64,000 nt of DNA from Fibrobacterota bacterium. Lineage in GTDB: Bacteria > Fibrobacterota > Fibrobacteria > UBA11236. The translations under genes and the position numbers were made by a program. Position 1 is the stretch's first letter. Each line of letters opens with the position of its first letter. Shown in pieces: positions 54,380 through 63,082 of this stretch. The notes beneath the pieces were generated by a model that saw nothing but the letters and a program-made list of their open reading frames with translations, did no database searches and had not been told where the DNA came from. The stretch covers positions 29,788 through 93,787 of the forward strand of contig JAQBPO010000023.1 in NCBI GenBank assembly GCA_028287465.1, given 5' to 3'.

Positions 54380-55285
54380 TTACTTCCGATTCGAGAGGGC
54401 ATGCTGCACCATTCTTTCCAGGCCCTGCTTGAGGCCCACTTCCGGGCGCCACCCCAAGGCGGAGGTGATCGCCGCGATTTCCATGTAGTATTCCCAGAGT
54501 TCGTTCTGACGGTAAGGCAAGGCGCCGGGCTTGAGCGCCTCCTTCGCCCCGGCGATCGCGGCGGCTGTCTCCCCCACCTCGCGCATGGTGGTCCGCAGGC
54601 CCGTGGCCAGGTTGAAGGTCCCTTGCGCCTCCCCCGTGGCGCCCAGATGGATGGCCCGCAGGCAATCCTCGATATACAGGAAATCCCGGATCTGGTTGCC
54701 TTCGGTCATGGGGAAATCCTTTCCCGCCGAAAGGGCCTGGACCAGGGAGGGTATGAACATGCCTTCCGGCTGGCCGGGTCCGTAGACGATGGCGATCCGG
54801 AAGATGAGGTGCGCGAACCCGTGCCGCTGGGACGCGAACCGGATCATCTCCTCCCCCATCAGCTTGGAAACCGCGTAGAAGTTGCCGGGGCGGGTCGCCA
54901 TGGATTCCTTGAAGGGACCCCTTTGATCCCCGTAGACCATCCCGGAGGACAGGAATACGAAACGGCTTTTTTGGTCGCGGGCCAATTCCACCAGGTTGAA
55001 GGTGGCGGTTACGTTGGAACGGTACATCTCCCGATCGGTCTCCGGCGTATCCTTGAAGACCGCGGTGGCGGCCAGGTGGAGGATGGTCCCATAGGGGCCA
55101 TGGGCCGCCAATTCCGCGACATCGGCGGGGTCGGAGAGATCCGCCTCCACATAGGCGCAACCCGCGGGCAGGGCCGGCCCTGCATGCGGCCGCCTGCCGG
55201 TGGCCGTTACGGACAGCCCGGCCGCGCACAAACGCTCCACCAGCCTTTTGCCGATGAAGCCGTTCGCGCCCGTCACCAGGATCAT
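54380..55285 (-). CDS. SDR-family NAD-dependent nucleotide-sugar epimerase/reductase
   Basis: 301 residues from the ATG that overlaps the rfbG stop. MILVTGANGFIGKRLVERL binds NAD(P), HLAATAVFKDTPE, FLSSGMVYGDQRGP, catalytic FYAVSKLMGEE (Tyr-x3-Lys), RIAIVYGPGQPEGMFIP. Following CDP-glucose 4,6-dehydratase it probably reduces or epimerises CDP-4-keto-6-deoxyglucose (or a derived 3,6-dideoxy sugar) to the final CDP-sugar, like RfbJ or RfbS. The exact product cannot be read; dTDP- or GDP-sugars are less likely given the neighbours. Confidence 0.85.
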   Translation of the reverse strand: MILVTGANGFIGKRLVERLCAAGLSVTATGRRPHAGPALPAGCAYVEADLSDPADVAELAAHGPYGTILHLAATAVFKDTPETDREMYRSNVTATFNLVELARDQKSRFVFLSSGMVYGDQRGPFKESMATRPGNFYAVSKLMGEEMIRFASQRHGFAHLIFRIAIVYGPGQPEGMFIPSLVQALSAGKDFPMTEGNQIRDFLYIEDCLRAIHLGATGEAQGTFNLATGLRTTMREVGETAAAIAGAKEALKPGALPYRQNELWEYYMEIAAITSALGWRPEVGLKQGLERMVQHALSNRK

Positions 55286-56382
55286 TTGGCCCACGGCAAG
55301 CCCATGTCCTGGGCGTCCTGCACGTATTCGGCCAGGTCCTGCGCCGAGAGGAGGGTGCCGCGCGTGTAGTACTGTTGGTACCAGGCGATGGTCTTCATGA
55401 ATGCCTGGCGGGAACCGGACCAGACCGGCCGCCATCCCAACTTGATGCGGGCTAGGGAAGAATCCAGGGTGAGGGCGTAGGCCTCGTGGGGATCGCCTTC
55501 CTGGCGCCTGATCTCGTAGTTGAACTCCGGCCAGTATTGCTTCACCTGCACCACCACGTCCCCGACGCTTAGGATACCGGTTTCGGAAGGGCCGAAATTC
55601 CATTCCCGGGCGAACTCGCTCCAGCCTTCCAGAAGCCTTTGCCCCACCATGAGGTAACCCGCCAGGCACTCCAAGACGTGCTGCCAGGGACGCGTGGCCC
55701 CGGGGTTGCGGATGATCACGGTCTCGCGCTTGCTCGCGGCCCGGACGATGTCCGGGATGAGGCGGTCGAGGGCCCAATCCCCGCCGCCTATGACGTTGCC
55801 GGCCCGGACGGAGGAGACCAGCAGGTTGTGCTTGGTCCCGTAGTCCTTGGGGTTAAGGAAGGCGTTCCGGAAGCTCGCCAGGGCGATTTCGGCGCAGGCC
55901 TTGGAAGCGCTGTACGGATCGTAGCCGCCCAGCTTGTCGTTCTCCCTATAGCCCCAGGCCCATTCCTGGTTGTCATAGACCTTGTCCGAGGTGATGACGA
56001 GGACGGCTTTGACGGAAGGTTCGTTCCGGCAGGCCTCCAGGACGTTCAGGGTCCCCATTACATTGGTCTGGAAGGTTTCCATGGGTTGCGCGTACGACCT
56101 GCGTACCAGGGCCTGGGCCGCGAGGTGGAAGACGGCCGCGGGCTTATGCTTCCGCATCGCCGCCTCCAGATGGGCCGGGTTCCTCACGTCCCCGACAATG
56201 GAAACCATTTCCAGCCCCAATAGCTTGTGATGACAGGGGTCCGAGGGTTCGTCCAGGGAGAAACCCACGACATTCGCCCCAAGGCTCTTGAGCCATAGGC
56301 TGAGCCATGAACCCTTGAACCCGGTATGACCCGTGACCAGGACGGTCTTCCCCTGGTATATTCCGCCGAATTGATCCGCCAT
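55282..56382 (-). CDS. rfbG: CDP-glucose 4,6-dehydratase
   Basis: 366 residues. KTVLVTGHTGFKGSWLSLWLKSLGA is the RfbG form of the Rossmann motif; AVFHLAAQALVRRSYAQPMETFQTN; ITSDKVYDNQEWAWGYRE; catalytic YDPYSASKACAE (Tyr-x3-Lys); RAGNVIGGGDWALDRLIPDI; RNPGATRPWQHVLECLAGYL. It makes CDP-4-keto-6-deoxy-D-glucose from CDP-glucose in the cytoplasm, the branch point to 6-deoxy- and 3,6-dideoxyhexoses. It follows rfbF by 30 nt and overlaps the SDR gene. Confidence 0.94.
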   Translation of the reverse strand: MADQFGGIYQGKTVLVTGHTGFKGSWLSLWLKSLGANVVGFSLDEPSDPCHHKLLGLEMVSIVGDVRNPAHLEAAMRKHKPAAVFHLAAQALVRRSYAQPMETFQTNVMGTLNVLEACRNEPSVKAVLVITSDKVYDNQEWAWGYRENDKLGGYDPYSASKACAEIALASFRNAFLNPKDYGTKHNLLVSSVRAGNVIGGGDWALDRLIPDIVRAASKRETVIIRNPGATRPWQHVLECLAGYLMVGQRLLEGWSEFAREWNFGPSETGILSVGDVVVQVKQYWPEFNYEIRRQEGDPHEAYALTLDSSLARIKLGWRPVWSGSRQAFMKTIAWYQQYYTRGTLLSAQDLAEYVQDAQDMGLPWAK

Positions 56383-56412
56383 ATTATGCTCCTCTTTCCA
56401 CTCGGCCCGGGT

Positions 56413-57219
56413 TCACCAAATCTTCCACGGGGCCGCCTTGGCGCGCCACATGTCATTGAGCTTCTGGTAGTCCTTGTAGGTGTCCATGCAATGCCAGAAA
56501 CCTTCGAAGCGCATCATGGATATCTGGTTGTCGCGGACCATCCTCTTGAAGGGCTTTTCCTCCAGTACGGTCGTATCGTCGTCGATATAATCGAAGATCT
56601 TCTTCTCGAAGACGAAATAGCCGCCGTTGATGAGGCCCGGCAGGACCGGCTTCTCGCGGAAGGAAGTGATATCGCCGGCTTCATTGGCCTCCACGATTCC
56701 GAAGGTGGTCGGGAGATGCACGCCAGTCAGGGTGGCTGTCTTCTTCTTTTTCAGGTGGAAGGCCATTAGCTCGCGCAAGTCCACGTCGGAAACGCCGTCC
56801 CCGTAGGTGCAGAAGAAGCGGTCGCCCTGGATATGGCGGGCGATGCGCTTGAGGCGGCCGCCGGTCATGGTATCCTCGCCGGTCAGGGCGAAGGTGATTT
56901 CCCAGTCGTCCACGTCGGCATCATTGTTCTTGCCGGTGTCGTGGAAGGACTTCGCGTCCTTGTCCTTGACCGTCATGGTGAAGTCATGGTTGTACGCATG
57001 GTAATTCTCGAAATAGTTCATGATGGTCTCGCCCTTGTGGCCCAGGCACAGGACGAACTTGCGCACGCCGTAGAAGGAATAGGTCTTCATGATATGCCAA
57101 AGGATGGGTTTCCCCCCCACGTCGATCAAGGGCTTGGGCTTGTCTTCGCCCACCGCCCGGATGCGCGTGCCCATGCCGCCGCATAGGATGACCGCCTGGT
57201 ATTGTGATAGATCCGTCAT
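56413..57219 (-). CDS. rfbF: Glucose-1-phosphate cytidylyltransferase
   Basis: 268 residues from the ATG at 57219 (AGG 6 nt upstream). AVILCGGMGTRIRAVGEDKPKPLIDVGGKPILWHIMK is written here as two motifs: the G-x-G-T-R nucleotidyl-transfer loop and the KPKPL lysine. TYGDGVSDVDLRELMAFH and FWHCMDTYKDYQKLNDMW are specific to RfbF. It forms CDP-glucose from CTP and glucose-1-phosphate. Its ATG overlaps the stop of the AlgX-like gene encoded just downstream of the acyltransferase. Confidence 0.95.
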   Translation of the reverse strand: MTDLSQYQAVILCGGMGTRIRAVGEDKPKPLIDVGGKPILWHIMKTYSFYGVRKFVLCLGHKGETIMNYFENYHAYNHDFTMTVKDKDAKSFHDTGKNNDADVDDWEITFALTGEDTMTGGRLKRIARHIQGDRFFCTYGDGVSDVDLRELMAFHLKKKKTATLTGVHLPTTFGIVEANEAGDITSFREKPVLPGLINGGYFVFEKKIFDYIDDDTTVLEEKPFKRMVRDNQISMMRFEGFWHCMDTYKDYQKLNDMWRAKAAPWKIW

Positions 57220-58352
57220 ATGCCGCCTACCTTTCCTTGGGAAGAATCGCCTCGCGCCCGCCGGGTGGAATCCCGGACGGCCGTCTCGTTGAAATGGATC
57301 GCCAGGGCCGCCGCGGCCTTGAAGATCCCGTAGCCGTTCCAATGGGCGTCCACCTTGAAGTAGAGGGCCCGCGGATCGTCCTCGGCCGCGAAAATGGGTT
57401 TCAGGTCCAGGACGTCCACGCCCGCCTTGCGCAACTTCGGCAGAATGCTTTCCACCCGGTACCAGCGGGTCGATTTCCCGTAGATGGCCACGTCCCGGCT
57501 GGGGATGGTCATGACCAGGAACCGGATTCCGTTGGCCTCCGCCGCGTCCCGGGCCCGGAGGATTTCCCGCAAGGCCCGTTCCTCGAGTTCCTTGTCCGTC
57601 GCCAAAGGGATGGGCGGGATGGGGGCGATGCGCCGGCGCATCCCCACGTACAGGGCCTCCAGGGCGGGATGGGAATCGAGCAGATGATCGGACTTGCGGC
57701 GGGTGGGGCCGCACCAGGTTCCAGAATGGTAGGAGAACCAATCCTGATCCGTCTTCTTCCACTCATCGAAATCCGTTATCAATTCGAAGCTGGCCTCGTT
57801 CAGATCGTAGACGATCCATCCCGGCTTCAGGGGCGCCGCGTAATCCTCCACCACGGCGGTGAACTGCTGGAGGGTATGCCGCGGGGTGGACATGCTGTAA
57901 TAGAACAGGCCTTTGGCCCAGAAGAAATCATGGAGCTTTTCCGCCGCGCCCTGCATGAAGGATGAACCCACCCCGATGACGTCCACGTGCTTGCCTTCCC
58001 GCTTGGCGGCGATGGCGAAAGGCGAGTTGATGAATCCGGTCTCGTCGGAATGGATGGCGCCGGGCTCCTGGTCCGCCCATTGCAGCTTCACGTCCCCGGA
58101 GGATCCTAGGTTCTCCTTGAACAGGAAGCCCAGCCTGGGATGGGGCTTCATGTAGCTCTGGAAGAGCAGGATGGAGGAGTCGGGCTTGTACCGGTTCAAG
58201 GGCGGCAGGCCGATCTTGAGGGGGATGGAAAGGCCGGCGGTCCGGGTTGCGCCGTCCGCACCGGGCTGCCAGGCATAGTCCAGGGACAATACGGCCTGGG
58301 CCGCGGCCGCCAGCAGCATGAACAAGGACAGTTTCAGGGCGAACTTGGCCAT
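57216..58352 (-). CDS. AlgX/AlgJ-like SGNH acetyltransferase (periplasmic)
   Basis: 378 residues with a signal peptide or signal anchor (LKLSLFMLLAAAAQAVLSL). The SGNH-like core: HVDVIGVGSSFMQGAAEKL with the nucleophile Ser, SMSTPRHTLQQF, GWIVYDLNEASFEL, and KVDAHWNGYGIFKAA with the Asp-x-His-Trp block of AlgX/AlgJ proteins. These enzymes move acetyl groups, supplied across the membrane by an MBOAT protein, onto a polysaccharide in the periplasm. The MBOAT gene is directly upstream, which supports the role. Confidence 0.85.
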   Translation of the reverse strand: MAKFALKLSLFMLLAAAAQAVLSLDYAWQPGADGATRTAGLSIPLKIGLPPLNRYKPDSSILLFQSYMKPHPRLGFLFKENLGSSGDVKLQWADQEPGAIHSDETGFINSPFAIAAKREGKHVDVIGVGSSFMQGAAEKLHDFFWAKGLFYYSMSTPRHTLQQFTAVVEDYAAPLKPGWIVYDLNEASFELITDFDEWKKTDQDWFSYHSGTWCGPTRRKSDHLLDSHPALEALYVGMRRRIAPIPPIPLATDKELEERALREILRARDAAEANGIRFLVMTIPSRDVAIYGKSTRWYRVESILPKLRKAGVDVLDLKPIFAAEDDPRALYFKVDAHWNGYGIFKAAAALAIHFNETAVRDSTRRARGDSSQGKVGGI

Positions 58353-58359
58353 TTCCCGC

Positions 58360-59829
58360 TCAGAATTGGAAGTAGATGAACGGCGACACCTGGGCCGGCC
58401 GGAGGTTGAGAACGCACAACAGGACTATCAGGTAAAGCCCCCAACGCACGGGCGCCGGGAAGCGCGTCAGCAGATTCGCGGCGCCGCGGGATGCATGGAT
58501 CCATTGCGCCGCCTCCAGGATTGCGATGGCACCCAGGCAGGCCGCCAGTGCGGGCAAGGGATGCGCCGCGAGAATCCGTTCCGCGTGGAAGCCCGCGCCG
58601 GAGGCGATGGTGCGGATGATGAGAAAAGCATCCGCCAGGGACCGGGCGCGGAAGAAGATCCAGGCGAAGAGCACCAGATGGAAGGTAGCCAGGACGTTCA
58701 AGCCATGGCGGATGCCCGGAAGGCGATCCAGCCCGATGGCTTTGGCCGCCTTCTCCCGCAAGCCGCTCCCCAGTGCCCCGGCGGCCATATAGATCCCGTG
58801 CAGGGCGCCCCAGATGACATAGGTCCAATTCGCGCCGTGCCAGAGCCCGCTTACCAGGAACACGGTCATGATATTGGCCATCCAGCGCGCCTTCCCCACC
58901 CGATTGCCTCCCAAGGGGTAATACAGGTAATCCTTGAACCAGGAGGACAGGGAGATATGCCAGCGGCGCCAGAAGTCCGCCACGGAAGCGGCCGCATAGG
59001 GACGGTTGAAATTCTTCATGAGATCGAAGCCCATCACCCTGGCCGCGCCGATGGCGATATCCGTATACCCGGAGAAGTCGCAGTAGATCTGGAAGGCGAA
59101 GAAGTAGGTCGCCAGGATCAAGGCCGGCGCCTCATGCCCGGCGGGGTGATCGTAGATGGGGTCGACGAAAAGGGCGAGCCGGTCCGCGATGACGACCTTC
59201 TTGAACATGCCCCAGAGCATCAGCCTCAGGCCGTCGATCACGCGTCGCGCGTCGAAGGCATGCTTTTCCCGGAACTGGTGCAACAGGTTCTGCGGCCGTT
59301 CGATGGGTCCGGCCACCAACTGCGGATAGAACATCACGTAAAGGGCGTAGATCCCGAAATGCCGTTCGGGTTTCTGGTTGCCGCGATAGACCTCGATCAC
59401 GTAGCTCATGCTCTGGAAGGTGTGGAAGGAAAGCCCGATGGGGAGGATGATTTCCAGGCCCTTGATGGGATAGTCCCAACCGGCATGGCGCGCCAGGAAG
59501 GCGATGTTCCCGTTCAGGAAATTGAAATACTTGAAAAAGGCCAGGATGAGCACGGTGCAGGCGAGGCTCCCCATCAGGATCAAGCGCCGCTTCGGATCAT
59601 CCGAAGGTCCCGCGCTTTCCATCCGCCCCATCCCCCCCATCCATAGCGCCGCCAGGTAGTCCACCACGATGGTGACCGCCAGGATGAGGATATAGACCGG
59701 GACGAAGGTCATGTAGAAATAGCAGCTCGCCGCCAGCAACAGCCCCCACCGCATCCCCTGGGGCAAAAGGAAATACAGCAGGGTCGCCAGCGGAAAGAAA
59801 AGCGCGAATTGCAGGGAGTTGAAAAGCAT
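58360..59829 (-). CDS. MBOAT O-acyltransferase (AlgI-like)
   Basis: 489 residues, about ten membrane helices. MLFNSLQFALFFPLATLLYFLLP is the standard AlgI/PatA/DltB start; YFNFLNGNI, PIGLSFHTFQSMSYVIEVYRG, YPQLVAGPIERPQNLL, FDLMKNFNRPYAAASVADFWRRWHISLSSW and LVSGLWHGANWTYVIWGALHG with the catalytic His are all present. It passes acetyl groups through the inner membrane for polymer O-acetylation by the AlgX-like partner encoded 7 nt downstream. Confidence 0.94.
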   Translation of the reverse strand: MLFNSLQFALFFPLATLLYFLLPQGMRWGLLLAASCYFYMTFVPVYILILAVTIVVDYLAALWMGGMGRMESAGPSDDPKRRLILMGSLACTVLILAFFKYFNFLNGNIAFLARHAGWDYPIKGLEIILPIGLSFHTFQSMSYVIEVYRGNQKPERHFGIYALYVMFYPQLVAGPIERPQNLLHQFREKHAFDARRVIDGLRLMLWGMFKKVVIADRLALFVDPIYDHPAGHEAPALILATYFFAFQIYCDFSGYTDIAIGAARVMGFDLMKNFNRPYAAASVADFWRRWHISLSSWFKDYLYYPLGGNRVGKARWMANIMTVFLVSGLWHGANWTYVIWGALHGIYMAAGALGSGLREKAAKAIGLDRLPGIRHGLNVLATFHLVLFAWIFFRARSLADAFLIIRTIASGAGFHAERILAAHPLPALAACLGAIAILEAAQWIHASRGAANLLTRFPAPVRWGLYLIVLLCVLNLRPAQVSPFIYFQF

Positions 59830-59835
59830 GGCCCC

Positions 59836-60975
59836 TCAGCCCCCGATCCTGATTTCCAGGGCGTGCATGCGGTAGCTTTGGTTGTCGAAGAAACCGTACT
59901 CCAGGTACGGCTTCAGGAAGAAGCGGTAGGCCAGGGTCAACCGGGTCTTTTCGCCGATGGCTTTCTTCACCTTGATCTCGCCGGACCAGGGCTCGCTGCC
60001 GTTGAAGACATAGGAGCCTTCCCACATCGGGATGCTGTTGGGCGAACGCGCCTGGTAGGATTGGACGCGGCGGGAATAGAAAGGGACGGTGACCTTGGCG
60101 GACCAGATCCCGATGGGTACCTCGCCCTTGTCCCAGTCGAAATCGACCCCCAGGATGGCCCCGGCGGCATAGGAATCCAGGGGCGTATCGTACGGGAAAT
60201 ACATGTAATTGTCCACGCGGGGAGGGGACCGATGCAGGAAGCGGTAGAAATCGCGATGGCTGTCCGACCAGGAGGCGAAACCGCCCACGGTGAGGAAATC
60301 CAGGAGGCTGCGGTAGCCGTACAGGTACCCCGTGAGGATGCGGTTGGCCGGTATGCCGGGAACCACCGCGGTATCCTCGAGCAAGGCGTCCACCGCGCCG
60401 TCGCTGGCGGCATCGATATCGCGCGCTCCCGCGGCCGCTTCCACGTACCACGAGTCCCAGGACATGTTCACCGATCCCAGGGTGGTCAGGGTGCGCATCG
60501 CCAGGGCGGCGTGGAAGGGGTTCTCCTTGTCCACGCGGCTTTCCGCCAAGCCTTTGGCCCTCAGCACCAGCCCATCCATCGGAACCCAATAGCGCGAAGC
60601 GTCCCCGCCTACGGAATAATCCTTCCAATCCTCCAGGCTCGACAGGCCCGCGCGAGCCCCGAATCCGTATCGTCCGAGCATGGCCCGGTAGGCCCCCTGC
60701 AATCCGAAGATGTCCGTGGAGAATTCCCTCAGCCCGAAGCGGTTGGCCGCCAATCCGTTGCGCGCGTAACCGGCCGTAACGTCAAAGGTACCCAAGGCCC
60801 CCTTGATGCCTTCGGCGCCCGCCTGGGCGTCCCAGGCGGAGATGAGATTCTCGCTGTCCATCTGGTACCCCAGCTTGGCGGCCGGGGTCCAGGCCGCGCA
60901 TGGGAATGCGGGCAGCAGGGAGCAGAGGGCAAGCGCGATCCGGGAGCGGGCCCGTAAGGCCGTCGTTCGATTCAA
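59836..60975 (-). CDS. Outer-membrane beta-barrel of the exopolysaccharide operon, TTG start
   Basis: 379 residues. The start is a TTG overlapping the preceding stop (TTGA); no ATG is available before the signal peptide (RSRIALALCSLLPAFPCAAW). The mature protein is made of amphipathic strands with periodic aromatic residues (YGFGARAGLSSLEDWKDY, SWYVEAAAGARDIDAA, LTLAYRFFLKPYLEYGFF) and ends MHALEIRIGG. It has the size of Wzi/AlgE-type 16-18-strand barrels but I cannot confirm either family. In context it is the candidate outer-membrane exit channel or surface-attachment porin for the polymer. Confidence 0.8.
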   Translation of the reverse strand: MNRTTALRARSRIALALCSLLPAFPCAAWTPAAKLGYQMDSENLISAWDAQAGAEGIKGALGTFDVTAGYARNGLAANRFGLREFSTDIFGLQGAYRAMLGRYGFGARAGLSSLEDWKDYSVGGDASRYWVPMDGLVLRAKGLAESRVDKENPFHAALAMRTLTTLGSVNMSWDSWYVEAAAGARDIDAASDGAVDALLEDTAVVPGIPANRILTGYLYGYRSLLDFLTVGGFASWSDSHRDFYRFLHRSPPRVDNYMYFPYDTPLDSYAAGAILGVDFDWDKGEVPIGIWSAKVTVPFYSRRVQSYQARSPNSIPMWEGSYVFNGSEPWSGEIKVKKAIGEKTRLTLAYRFFLKPYLEYGFFDNQSYRMHALEIRIGG

Positions 60976-62138
60976 GGCCGTTCCACCAGGCCCGGGAATC
61001 CCCGCACGGACGAGGCCGCGGATTCAAGGGCTTTGCCGCCCGCGGGAACGCTCAAGCGTCCATTGACCCGGTACTTCGGCGCGGAAGTCCGCGGGACCGT
61101 TGAGGGCCGTTCGCCGATGCGTACCGGGGCCCCCCCGAAGGCGAGATCCCCCACATACAAGTTCATCGCCGAACCCTCGGTCCCGAACCAGACGATGCGC
61201 TTCCCGTCCGATACGGGGGAATCATCATAGCCGGCGCGGGTGGCCACCTGGTGTTCGGCGTTTTCCGCCAGATCATAACCGAAAATATCCACCTTGGATC
61301 CGTCGCCATTGTCGTTGCGGTAGTCGGCCCAGACCACGGCCGTGCCTTGCAGGAACGGCTTCCCCTGGTAACCGGGCTTATTGCACAGGACCTTGGTCTC
61401 CTTGGTCTTGATATCGTAGGCGTAGATGTCCGCGTTCGCGGTATCGGTCTTGGCGTTGCGGTAGTCCTCCCAGACCAGCCAATCCCCATCGAGGCGCGGA
61501 TTGTCCTGATGGGCATCCGTCACTGACGGCACGATTGAAGTGCCCGCGGCGATATCATAAAGGGTCACGGCGGCCTTGGCGCCGGCCGAATAGTCCAGGA
61601 AGGCGATATGCTTCCCGTCCGTCACCGGCTTCGCCTGGTAACCGACATTGTTGGTGATCCGCTTTCCGACGCCGGCGGCCAGATCATACATGTAGATCTC
61701 GCCGTTCTTGTCCGAGGCGGTCTTATGGCGGTAATCGACCCACACTACCTTGCCTCCGCCGACCCAAACGCTTTCCTTCCAACCCGCATCCGCGTCCAAT
61801 ATCTTCTTGGCCCCCGTTTTCACGTCCAGCCATTCCAAGGGGTATTGCGGCTTTACGGTGAAAGGCACATAGGCCAGGTTCTCCCCATCGTACCCGAAGT
61901 CGATGTAATATGGAGTAGATCCCGCTTCCGGCAGCAAGGTGCGCTTGACCTTGGTATCCAGGTCGATCTCGATGATCGCGGTCTTGGATCCGGGGTAATC
62001 GATATAGACGGCCTTATTGCCTTCCACCCAGGCGAAGGTGGCCGTGGTCACCGTGGTAAGGACCTGTTGCGCGAAAAGGCAGGCCGGCAGGGCCGCGGAA
62101 AGCGCCAGGGTCATCGAAATCCCATTTTTCAAATTCAT
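60972..62138 (-). CDS. Secreted TolB-like beta-propeller with repeated W-x-D-Y-R motifs
   Basis: 388 residues from the ATG at 62138 (GGAG 8 nt upstream); a GTG overlapping the TPR stop is the alternative. Signal peptide ending near PACLFAQ. About six blades follow with alternating motifs of the kind VWVDYRHKT, LVWEDYRNAKT and VVWADYRNDNGD, and GKHIAFLDYSAG or GKRIVWFGTEG, a TolB/WD40-like propeller. The C-terminal 40 residues (YRVNGRLSVPAGGKALES) look like a truncated sorting tail. A propeller is not part of the known alginate, Pel, Pnag or cellulose machines, so its role here (polymer binding or complex assembly) is open. Confidence 0.82.
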   Translation of the reverse strand: MNLKNGISMTLALSAALPACLFAQQVLTTVTTATFAWVEGNKAVYIDYPGSKTAIIEIDLDTKVKRTLLPEAGSTPYYIDFGYDGENLAYVPFTVKPQYPLEWLDVKTGAKKILDADAGWKESVWVGGGKVVWVDYRHKTASDKNGEIYMYDLAAGVGKRITNNVGYQAKPVTDGKHIAFLDYSAGAKAAVTLYDIAAGTSIVPSVTDAHQDNPRLDGDWLVWEDYRNAKTDTANADIYAYDIKTKETKVLCNKPGYQGKPFLQGTAVVWADYRNDNGDGSKVDIFGYDLAENAEHQVATRAGYDDSPVSDGKRIVWFGTEGSAMNLYVGDLAFGGAPVRIGERPSTVPRTSAPKYRVNGRLSVPAGGKALESAASSVRGFPGLVERP

Positions 62139-62143
62139 CGTAG

Positions 62144-63001
62144 TCACTCCGCCCAGGATAATTTATCGAGTTTCAGTTTCGCCTGCTCATTGCCGGGAGA
62201 CAGGACCAGTATTTCCTTGTACACCGCTTTCGCGGGCTTGTATTCGCCCTTCCACTCCAGGATCCGCGCCTTGACCATGCGGGCCTCGAGATTGCCCTTT
62301 TCGATGGCGAGGGCCTTGTCCAGTTGCGCCAGGGCCGGGTCGAACTGGCCTTTCCAGGAAGCGACCTCGGCCTTGCGTATCATGCAACGGACCTTGAGCG
62401 GCCGGGATACCACCTTCTCCTTGATGATGGCGTCGAACAGGGCCAGGGATTCGTCGTACTTCTTCATCCAGGACAGGACGATGGCCTTGCGCTCCATGGT
62501 TCCATAAGGAAGCTTTTCAAGGGCGATGGCCTTATCGTATTGTTCCACGGCCAACTGGAGGTCCCCGAGGATTTCATGCTTGCGCGCGACCACCTTCAGG
62601 TATTCCGCGCCCGCCTTGTCCTTGGTACCGTCCATGATCATGGCCGCATTGCGGAAATCCTTCTTCCACAGGAAGGCTTCCGCCAGGGGAAGCAGGACCG
62701 CATCGTCCTTGACACCCTGGTCGAAAGCGGACTTCAGGTGGGCGATGGCGGAATCGGGTTCGTAGAGGCCATGGAAGGCGATGCCCTTGGCCTTTTCCGC
62801 GGGCGCTTCCGCGGGGCATCCCTTTAGCGCGGTCAATGCCGCATCGTAGCGACCCTGACGGTTCAGGGAAACGGCTTTATCGATGGGGCATGCGCCTGAA
62901 GCCGCTTGCGCCGTCATCACCAATGCGGCGGCCAGCAGTCCGTTCAGCGCCGACTTGCGGACGGGTTTCGCGTTTCCGGTCTCGATCTGGAAAATGGCCA
63001 A
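62144..63001 (-). CDS. Periplasmic TPR protein, first gene of the exopolysaccharide operon, TTG start
   Basis: 285 residues from a TTG with AGGA 7 nt upstream; no ATG occurs before the signal peptide (NGLLAAALVMTAQAASGA). It aligns by eye along its whole length with the TPR protein encoded ahead of the synthase: AFHGLYEPDSAIAHLKSA, DDAVLLPLAEAFLWKKD, ERKAIVLSWMKKYDESLALF, RCMIRKAEVASWKGQF. Six or so TPR-like units. Two paralogous TPR scaffolds in one operon suggest a two-part periplasmic bridge. A sigma-54 promoter match lies 66-81 bp upstream. Confidence 0.87.
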   Translation of the reverse strand: MAIFQIETGNAKPVRKSALNGLLAAALVMTAQAASGACPIDKAVSLNRQGRYDAALTALKGCPAEAPAEKAKGIAFHGLYEPDSAIAHLKSAFDQGVKDDAVLLPLAEAFLWKKDFRNAAMIMDGTKDKAGAEYLKVVARKHEILGDLQLAVEQYDKAIALEKLPYGTMERKAIVLSWMKKYDESLALFDAIIKEKVVSRPLKVRCMIRKAEVASWKGQFDPALAQLDKALAIEKGNLEARMVKARILEWKGEYKPAKAVYKEILVLSPGNEQAKLKLDKLSWAE

Positions 63002-63066
63002 AGTAAAATCCTATCCCTGAAAATCCTGACGATTCTAATCCGTGGGGTTCGATTCGGGCCACTCTA

Positions 63067-63082
63067 AGCAAGAGCGGCGCCA
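63067..63082 (-). promoter_or_regulatory. Sigma-54 promoter of the exopolysaccharide operon
   Basis: On the minus strand TGGCGC-CGCTC-TTGCT. The -12 box is perfect, the spacing is exact and the -24 differs from TGGCAC at one position. Predicted start near 63056, about 55 nt before the TTG start of the first gene. Confidence 0.65.
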
